A DNA stretch of 9,364 nucleotides, from positions 1-9,364 of the forward strand of contig JACCZO010000237.1 of the NCBI GenBank assembly GCA_013695925.1, written 5' to 3'. Numbering within the stretch: position 1 is the stretch's first letter; each line of letters starts with the position of its first letter. Under the pieces are notes generated by a model. It searched no databases. It saw nothing but the letters and a program-made list of their open reading frames with translations, and was not told where the DNA came from. The DNA is from Chthoniobacterales bacterium. Lineage in GTDB: Bacteria > Verrucomicrobiota > Verrucomicrobiia > Chthoniobacterales > UBA10450. Shown here in pieces: positions 7,446 through 9,364 of the stretch. Made by a program: the position numbers and the translations under genes.

Positions 7446-7725
7446 GACTTGTGCATTGAGCGCCAAACTCCACCGGCTTCCGCGCTCTCGAGAGCCGTCG
7501 CGAGGAAAACCATTCCTCCGAGGCCGTCCTCGATTGTGGGAAAATCGCAATCACGCGGGGGCTGGTCCCCATCCGACACGGCATGGATGGCGCGAGCAAT
7601 TCCCGGGTGGATGTTGGCGAACGCTTCGAAGAATCCCTCGGGGTGGCCGGAAGGCGCTCGCAGCGTCGCGCCGCTTCCTGGAGGCAGGAATTTCCGGGGC
7701 GATAGATGCGCTGCGTCTTTTCGCT
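7446..7725 (-). pseudogene. Broken Gfo/Idh/MocA oxidoreductase, C-terminal remnant
   Basis: Minus-strand translation in two frames rebuilds the C-terminus of a sugar oxidoreductase. From about 7722 one frame reads TQRIYRPGN then EAARRCERLPA. Near 7646-7655 the family match moves to another frame and reads GHPEGFFEAFANI, then ARAIHAV, and DFPTIEDGLGGMVFL followed by ALESAEAGG. This is the typical Gfo/Idh/MocA ending (GHPEGx-EAFANIY, then D-PT-EDG and a final ESS-GG). The N-terminal Rossmann domain and most of the protein are absent, and no start can be assigned. The frame change is consistent with loss of one copy of a GGCC tandem. The remnant belongs to a different subgroup from the intact oxidoreductase of the operon (GYWGPN type), so it is not a simple copy of it. 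The gene is presumably dead; a sequencing error could explain the frameshift but not the missing N-terminus. Confidence 0.75.
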
Positions 7726-7849
7726 ACCGGCTGGTGCTTGCGCCAGATCGGTTCTGCGCAGCGCCGGGCTGATAATTTTTGGGGCGATCTGGATTTTCTT
7801 TTCCAGCTTCACCCAGTGGCGGTTTCGTCGCCCTCTGCAACATGCCAGC

Positions 7850-8085
7850 CGGCTCGCTGTTCACGAGGTCGATGCGCTGAACCTGCTCGCCCAGATGCGC
7901 GTGCGCCAAAATCGCCTCGCCGACGCCTGCCGGGCCCAAAAAAAGCGTGCGGTAGCGCGCCAACCGGATGCTCTCCGGCAGCACATTTGCTCGCGGACAT
8001 TCTGAAAAAAATGGGGCAGACCGCCGCCGCGAAAGACGCTTTCGCCAAGGTCGGGTGTCTCGAAGCCATCGGTCGCGGTTCCAAA
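7850..8085 (+). pseudogene. Broken tetratricopeptide-repeat protein, C-terminal remnant
   Basis: Plus-strand translation gives TPR-like helices in two frames. The first frame reads VDALNLLAQMRVRQNRLADA and then CRAQKKRAVARQPDALRQH, to about 7985. The second continues with LLADILKKMGQTAAAKDAFAKV (in two parts: LLADILKKMGQ, TAAAKDAFAKV), from about 7987 to 8055, and fades near 8085. Joined, these form about two repeats with the usual hydrophobic/Gly/Ala spacing and a final helix. The frame change at about 7982-7988 fits a 2-base insertion or 1-base loss at CACATTTGC. Upstream in the first frame (7706-7850) is a short open stretch with a hydrophobic segment (AGLIIFGAIWIFF), but it overlaps the oxidoreductase remnant antisense and may be chance. 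No intact start or full protein can be recovered. What the protein did is unknown. Confidence 0.6.
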
Positions 8086-8121
8086 TCCCTCCGAACGAGC
8101 TTTCGCGACCGCACGCCGGAA

Positions 8122-8149
8122 TTGACAGCCGGGCCCACGCCGCTACCAT
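8122..8149 (+). promoter_or_regulatory. Candidate sigma70-type promoter for ilvC
   Basis: A perfect TTGACA (8122-8127), a 16-base spacer and TACCAT (8144-8149, four of six consensus bases) lie just upstream of the ilvC start. Transcription would begin near 8156, leaving a leader of about 15 bases without a Shine-Dalgarno. This is a pattern match only, and the -10 box is imperfect. Confidence 0.35.
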
Positions 8150-8171
8150 CGGCGGCGTTTGCGGCGCGGCT

Positions 8172-9173
8172 ATGTCTGCGAAAATTTTCACTGATAAAGA
8201 CATCGATCTCGCGCCCCTTCTCGATAAGACCTGCGCAGTCATCGGCTATGGCGCACAAGGCCGAGCGCACGCCCTCAACCTGCGCGACAGCGGTATTCGG
8301 GTGGTCGTCGGGCTGCTCCCAAAAAGCCAATCTCGCGTCCGGGCGCGCCACGACGGTCTTCGCCTAACGACGACAGCCGCAGCGGTTCGTCGGGCCGATC
8401 TTATCTTTTTGGCCCTGCCTGATACGAAGATGGCCGAGGTTTTCACGAAGGAGATCGCGCCGCATCTGCAGAGCAGACAGGTCCTGCTCTTCGCGCACGG
8501 CTTCGCGATTCACTATCGCACCATCATTCCTCCGAAGGACGTGGACGTGATCATGGTGGCTCCCAAGGGCCTTGGACCGATGGTGCGCACCCAGTTTGTT
8601 GCGGGTGGCGGGGTGCCTTGCGTGGTCGCCACTCAGCAGGACGCGAGTGGGCAGGCGCGGCCGCTCGCGCTCGCCTACGCCAAAGCCATTGGAGGCGCGC
8701 GGGCGGGGGTGATCGAGACGACTTTTCGGGAAGAAACCGAAGCCGACCTGTTCGCCGAGCAGGCGGTTTTGTGTGGCGGGATGAGCGCCCTTGTCCAAGC
8801 CGGGTTTGAGGTTCTGGTCGAGGCCGGTTACCAGCCGGAAGTTGCCTATTTCGAGTGTCTCCATGAGCTGAAATTCATTGTCGATCTGATGCATCGGGAA
8901 GGCATCCGCGGAATGCGCGAGCGCATTTCCGAGACCGCGAAATGGGGCGACATCACCGCGGGCCCGAAAATCATCGACGCCTCAGTCAAAGCGCGGATGA
9001 AAGAGTTACTGGAGGAAATTGCGAGCGGTCAATTTGCCCGGAAGTGGTTGCGCGAATCGGCCACCGGCAAGAAGCGCTATCACCGGCTCCTCGAGCAGGC
9101 AGCGCGGCAGCCGATCGAAAAAGTGGGGGCGCGCCTGCGGGAACGGATGCCCTGGCTGGAGCAAGAGCCTTAG
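8172..9173 (+). CDS. ilvC: Ketol-acid reductoisomerase, class I
   Basis: A 333-residue cytoplasmic enzyme that isomerises and reduces 2-acetolactate (or acetohydroxybutyrate) with NAD(P)H and Mg2+, the second common step of valine, leucine and isoleucine synthesis. The length fits the short class I form. The Rossmann motif GYGAQG is at 25-30. FAHGFAIH (107-114) has His109, VAPKG (129-133) has Lys132, EADLFAEQ (190-197) has metal ligands Asp192 and Glu196, YFECLHE (226-232) has Glu228 and Glu232, and RISETA (251-256) has Ser253. All catalytic positions are kept. The cofactor loop reads GLLPKSQS (47-54), where family members usually have GLRxxSxS, so the Arg is replaced by Leu49. GLGP (134-137) replaces the commoner GPGH. 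The open frame extends upstream to 7968, but homology begins at MSAKIF, so 8172 is chosen; no Shine-Dalgarno is seen. No ilvB/ilvN neighbour is in the window. Confidence 0.97.
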   Translation: MSAKIFTDKDIDLAPLLDKTCAVIGYGAQGRAHALNLRDSGIRVVVGLLPKSQSRVRARHDGLRLTTTAAAVRRADLIFLALPDTKMAEVFTKEIAPHLQSRQVLLFAHGFAIHYRTIIPPKDVDVIMVAPKGLGPMVRTQFVAGGGVPCVVATQQDASGQARPLALAYAKAIGGARAGVIETTFREETEADLFAEQAVLCGGMSALVQAGFEVLVEAGYQPEVAYFECLHELKFIVDLMHREGIRGMRERISETAKWGDITAGPKIIDASVKARMKELLEEIASGQFARKWLRESATGKKRYHRLLEQAARQPIEKVGARLRERMPWLEQEP

Positions 9174-9184
9174 CGTATCCGAAA

Positions 9185-9202
9185 GTGCCGCCGCAGCGGC
9201 AC
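9185..9202. terminator. Hairpin between convergent genes, possible bidirectional terminator
   Basis: A perfect inverted repeat, GTGCCGC / GCGGCAC, with a 4-base CGCA loop lies 11 bases after the ilvC stop and between it and the convergent reading frame at the right edge. No T-run follows on the plus strand and only TTT on the minus strand, so it is at best a weak intrinsic terminator. Confidence 0.45.
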
Positions 9203-9239
9203 CCGGATCTTCAAAACTCTACCCGCGCTTTGACCCTGC

Positions 9240-9364
9240 CTAACGACTAACGGTCTGACCCCGCCCGATGATCTGCACCGGCGAGGGCGTCGTGATGATT
9301 CCGCCAATCAAATAGCTGATTGGCCTGGGAATCGCGGAGGCTGAGGTCAAGATATAGACCTTGA
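9240..9364 (-). CDS. Unidentified protein, C-terminal 40 residues (partial)
   Basis: A minus-strand open frame enters from the right edge and stops with TAG at 9240-9242. Its 40 visible residues begin KVYILTSASAIPRPISYL and end IIGRGQTVSR. They are rich in Ile, Thr and Ser with alternating hydrophobic residues, which would suit beta structure or an exported protein. About 70% of its codons end in G or C, higher than the other open minus frame here, which supports coding. I do not recognise the family. It converges on ilvC with a 66-base gap containing the hairpin. Chance openness over so short a length cannot be excluded. Confidence 0.4.
   Translation of the reverse strand, partial: KVYILTSASAIPRPISYLIGGIITTPSPVQIIGRGQTVSR

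Noticed and set aside
6885..7772. A 295-codon plus-strand open frame crossing the leader region
   Set aside because: It is antisense to the sugar transferase start and the oxidoreductase remnant, its translation is Arg/Ser-rich without recognisable motifs, and high GC makes long antisense frames common here.
7968..8171. An N-terminal extension of ketol-acid reductoisomerase by 68 residues
   Set aside because: The extra residues are Arg-rich, lie over the TPR remnant in another frame, and the family begins at MSAKIF; the candidate promoter also lies inside this stretch.
7444..8367. A 307-codon plus-strand open frame
   Set aside because: It overlaps ilvC in another frame and is antisense to the oxidoreductase remnant. 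Only the short TPR-like part (about 7987-8055) looks protein-like, and that is described as a pseudogene.
1..9364. CRISPR arrays, transposons, tRNAs or phage genes
   Set aside because: I saw no regularly spaced repeats, terminal inverted repeats with a transposase, tRNA-like folds or phage proteins when reading both strands.

Overview
The window looks like a chromosomal segment from a GC-rich bacterium. My best guess is a soil-type verrucomicrobium or a relative. That rests on the general look of the protein families and on the near absence of Shine-Dalgarno sequences, and it is inference without a marker gene.

Left and centre (65-7008, minus strand): six tightly packed genes, read right to left, form one probable operon for a surface polysaccharide. 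The order of transcription is: a membrane sugar-phosphate transferase that starts the lipid-linked glycan (7008-6166); a Gfo/Idh/MocA sugar oxidoreductase (6161-5067); a left-handed beta-helix N-acyltransferase of the WlbB/WbpD type (5070-4594); a DegT/DnrJ/EryC1/StrS PLP aminotransferase (4578-3433); a FemAB/BioF2-like GNAT-fold protein (3436-2330); and a Wzc/GumC-like chain-length and co-polymerase protein (2326-65). Junctions are 4-base overlaps (ATGA at 5067-5070, GTGA at 3433-3436) or gaps of 3-15 bases. The oxidoreductase, aminotransferase and acyltransferase together fit synthesis of a 3-acylamino nucleotide sugar: oxidise C3, transaminate, acylate. The transferase starts the chain and the Wzc-like protein would govern polymerisation or export. 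No flippase, polymerase, export porin or ordinary glycosyltransferase lies in the window, so the locus probably continues past the left edge.

Middle (7009-8171): about 1.2 kb with no intact gene. The part next to the operon (about 7009-7440) holds its likely leader and an AT-rich patch with a weak promoter candidate. It is followed by two broken genes: a minus-strand C-terminal remnant of a Gfo/Idh/MocA oxidoreductase (about 7446-7725, one frameshift) and a plus-strand remnant of a tetratricopeptide-repeat protein (about 7850-8085, one frameshift).

Right (8172-9364): an intact plus-strand ketol-acid reductoisomerase gene (ilvC) with a plausible sigma70-type promoter just upstream, a perfect hairpin after its stop, and the last 40 codons of an unidentified convergent minus-strand gene.

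I see no CRISPR array, tRNA, rRNA, insertion sequence or clearly new system. The points most worth a second look are the Wzc-like protein, whose P-loop lacks the Walker A lysine and which has no tyrosine tail, the FemAB-like gene translationally coupled to the aminosugar genes, and the gene remnants between the two loci.
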